From: Vibrio artabrorum
GTDB lineage: Bacteria > Pseudomonadota > Gammaproteobacteria > Enterobacterales > Vibrionaceae
DNA length: 64,000 bases
Assembly: GCF_024347295.1 (NCBI RefSeq)
Contig: NZ_AP025458.1
Location: 2,294,001 to 2,358,000, forward strand
Direction: 5' to 3'
This document shows positions 62,524 through 64,000 of the stretch, in pieces (the first letter of the stretch is position 1; each line of letters opens with the position of its first letter). The notes beneath the pieces are model-generated. The model was not told the origin of the DNA, did not search any database, and worked only from the letters and a program-made list of their open reading frames with translations. Both the position numbers and the translations under genes were made by a program.

Positions 62524-63528
62524 CTATTGTTTCATCTCTCTCACTTCAGACAATGCTCTATTTAAGTTATCGTTAGCTACTTTATAATAAGACGGCTTCT
62601 TATCAATAGCTTGCTGTAAGTAGGGCACCGCTTCGTCTGGTTTTCCTTGTAAGATCAAAAAGTAACCCACATTATTTAACGCCTCTGCTGCATCCATATG
62701 CCTCATAAAGACATTGGTCGCCTTCTTAATATCTCCAGAAGCTAAATAAATCAGCGCTAGGTTGTTCTGAGCTTTTTCATTATTTGGTTCTATCTCTAGA
62801 GCTGAACGCGTGTATTGATAGGCTTGCTTATAGTTTCCATACATGTAGTGAGAATAGCCCATATTCAGTAATGCTTTGACCGATCTTTTATCAATAGCAA
62901 GTGCCTTTTTAAAATACGCCTGAGCTATCTGGTGTTTTCCTTCAACATCTTCTAAAACACCAAGCCCCATATAGGCTAATGCTGGAGAGCGACTGTCAAC
63001 TTTATAAGCATCGACTTCGTCTATATCTAAGGCTTGATAACTTCTGATGGTAGTGCTGCTTTTTAATCGAACTTGATCGGCATTTATCGCTTTAAAAAAA
63101 TAGCTGCGCCCTTCATCAATTCTACGTTGCTTCGTGTATAAACTGCCTAACTGTTCTAATGCATCTGTATGGGCAGGATTAAAGTCTAGCGCTGCCAAGT
63201 ACGCTTTTTCGGCTAGTGCATAATTTCCTCGCGAGGAATGTATTTGGCCGATAGTAAATAGCGTTTTGTCATGGAACTCTTTGTCAGCAAAGGATAGAGA
63301 ACGTATATATTCATATAATGCCAAGTCTATGTTGTTATCTCGCAGAGCAATATCACCACGCATGATGGCTTCTTTCTCATTAAGAGGTGGATCATCACTG
63401 GTTAAACTATCGATTGGTTTACCGGAATACAGCTCGGCGTCAAACTGGTTTGTTGGCACATCTGAAGAGGCGCACCCTAACAATAATATTGGCAACAGTA
63501 GAATAAGAAACTTATTATTAAAAATCAT
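62524..63528 (-). CDS. tadD: TPR lipoprotein of the tad pilus operon (TadD)
   Basis: A 334-residue lipoprotein: MIFNNKFLILLLPILLLGCASSD is a signal peptide with lipobox LLGC. The rest is a series of TPR repeats (for example SSRGNYALAEKAYLAALDFNPAHTDALEQLGSLY and MGYSHYMYGNYKQAYQYTRSALEIEPNNEKAQNNLALIYLASGD). In tad systems TadD is a pilotin-like lipoprotein needed for Flp pilus secretion. The ATG at 63528 overlaps the tadC stop (ATGA) and has a GGGAGC ribosome binding site. It is longer than the short TadD of Aggregatibacter (about 250). Confidence 0.9.
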   Translation of the reverse strand: MIFNNKFLILLLPILLLGCASSDVPTNQFDAELYSGKPIDSLTSDDPPLNEKEAIMRGDIALRDNNIDLALYEYIRSLSFADKEFHDKTLFTIGQIHSSRGNYALAEKAYLAALDFNPAHTDALEQLGSLYTKQRRIDEGRSYFFKAINADQVRLKSSTTIRSYQALDIDEVDAYKVDSRSPALAYMGLGVLEDVEGKHQIAQAYFKKALAIDKRSVKALLNMGYSHYMYGNYKQAYQYTRSALEIEPNNEKAQNNLALIYLASGDIKKATNVFMRHMDAAEALNNVGYFLILQGKPDEAVPYLQQAIDKKPSYYKVANDNLNRALSEVREMKQ

Positions 63529-64000
63529 AAACTTGCTCCCGGCGCACTCAGTGCGTCCATGACAATCAGTAGTCCAGGGCCAAGTGCAACAATGAAAAAA
63601 CAAGGCCAAATAAATATCAGCATTGGAAATAGCATTTTAGTCGGTATTTTTGCCGCGATTTCTTCAGCAGCTTGCTGGCGCTTGTCTCGAAAATCTTCCG
63701 TATAATCACGGAGGGTTTGCGCTAAGCTCCCTCCCATACGTGAAGCATGTGAAAGCAAAGAAACTAAGCCTTCCAATTCAACCAAACCGGTTCTTTCAAT
63801 GAACTGCCTCAGCGCATCGGGCATCGTCACCCCAGCTTGAATTTTGGCAAAAACAGTGTCCAATTCATCCGCGAGTTCTGGCTGAGAAACATAAAGCTCT
63901 GATGCAACACGTCCCAATGCAGCATTAAAACCAAGCCCAGATTCGGTACACACGACGAGAAGATCAAGTGCATCTGGTACGCCATTTCTGATTTTTTTCT
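63525..64000 (-). CDS. tadC: Flp pilus assembly inner-membrane protein TadC (5' partial)
   Basis: The C-terminal 157 or so residues of a type II secretion F-domain (GspF/TadC) protein; the start lies beyond the right edge. The domain is evident from RNGVPDALDLLVVCTESGLGFNAALGRVASEL and SHASRMGGSLAQTLRDYTEDFRDKRQQAAEEIAAKIPTKMLFPMLIFIWPCFFIVALGPGLLI, with two membrane helices at the end. With TadB it forms the inner-membrane platform for Flp pilus assembly. The frame stays open from base 64000 through to the TGA at 63525-63527, so an internal GTG at 63953 is not the start. Confidence 0.92.
   Translation of the reverse strand, partial: KKIRNGVPDALDLLVVCTESGLGFNAALGRVASELYVSQPELADELDTVFAKIQAGVTMPDALRQFIERTGLVELEGLVSLLSHASRMGGSLAQTLRDYTEDFRDKRQQAAEEIAAKIPTKMLFPMLIFIWPCFFIVALGPGLLIVMDALSAPGASL

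Overview
This 64-kb window is an ordinary stretch of gamma-proteobacterial chromosome, most likely chromosome 1 of a marine Vibrio (a Splendidus-clade species is my best guess). The clues are a sodium-driven flagellar stator pair (pomAB), the Vibrio-type proteins DUF3622 and DUF3332, a rib operon with a RibB/degenerate-RibA fusion, Vibrio-like GcvB and Crl genes, and a tad pilus locus at the right edge. I see no insertion sequence, prophage, integrase, CRISPR array, rRNA or tRNA.

Layout. (1) 1-6.5 kb: a TPR protein with a dead GGDEF domain (5' end missing), a diguanylate cyclase, ppnN and xni. (2) 6.5-9.8 kb: a tightly overlapping gcvA - alpha/beta hydrolase - ygdD - rlmM operon on the minus strand, with the GcvB small RNA divergent from gcvA. 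(3) 10-24 kb: a core block that keeps the E. coli order around thiI, xseB-ispA-dxs and nrdR-ribD-ribE-(ribBX)-ribH-nusB-thiL-pgpA, with pomAB inserted beside thiI. (4) 24-33 kb: proBA, crl, frsA, gpt, a purine permease and pepD, the E. coli order without phoE. The permease-pepD gap holds an unrecognised small transcription unit encoding a possible 28-residue peptide. (5) 33-38 kb: a zinc deacylase-like protein, DUF3622, NnrS, a gamma-glutamylcyclotransferase-like protein and a YgjH-type tRNA-binding protein. (6) 38-55 kb: a sugar region: sgrR divergent from ptsG, a GalR-type repressor, galETKM, then ebgR-ebgA-ebgC-ygjI. (7) 55-59 kb: a MATE exporter and a LysR/chrA divergent pair. (8) 59-64 kb: the end of a tad (Flp pilus) operon, tadC-tadD, running directly into a polytopic GT-C-like protein, a dolichol-phosphate-mannose-synthase-like glycosyltransferase and a methyltransferase.

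How the genes work together. The sugar region forms a coherent route. EbgAC would split beta-galactosides to glucose and galactose, GalM-K-T-E (Leloir pathway) handle galactose, and PtsG imports glucose under the neighbouring SgrR sugar-phosphate-stress regulator. Palindromic LacI-family operators lie in front of galE and ebgA. The rib block makes riboflavin, and dxs/ispA feed isoprenoid and thiamine synthesis, with thiI and thiL also serving thiamine.

The observations I rate highest are the 28-codon transcription unit near 30.7-31.06 kb, the structured sgrR-ptsG spacer carrying a segment complementary to the ptsG ribosome binding site, the glycosylation-like genes fused to the tad operon, paired repeats inside the gal operon, and tandem palindromes upstream of the DUF3622 gene. 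All functional statements are from reading the sequence and memory of protein families; no search was run.
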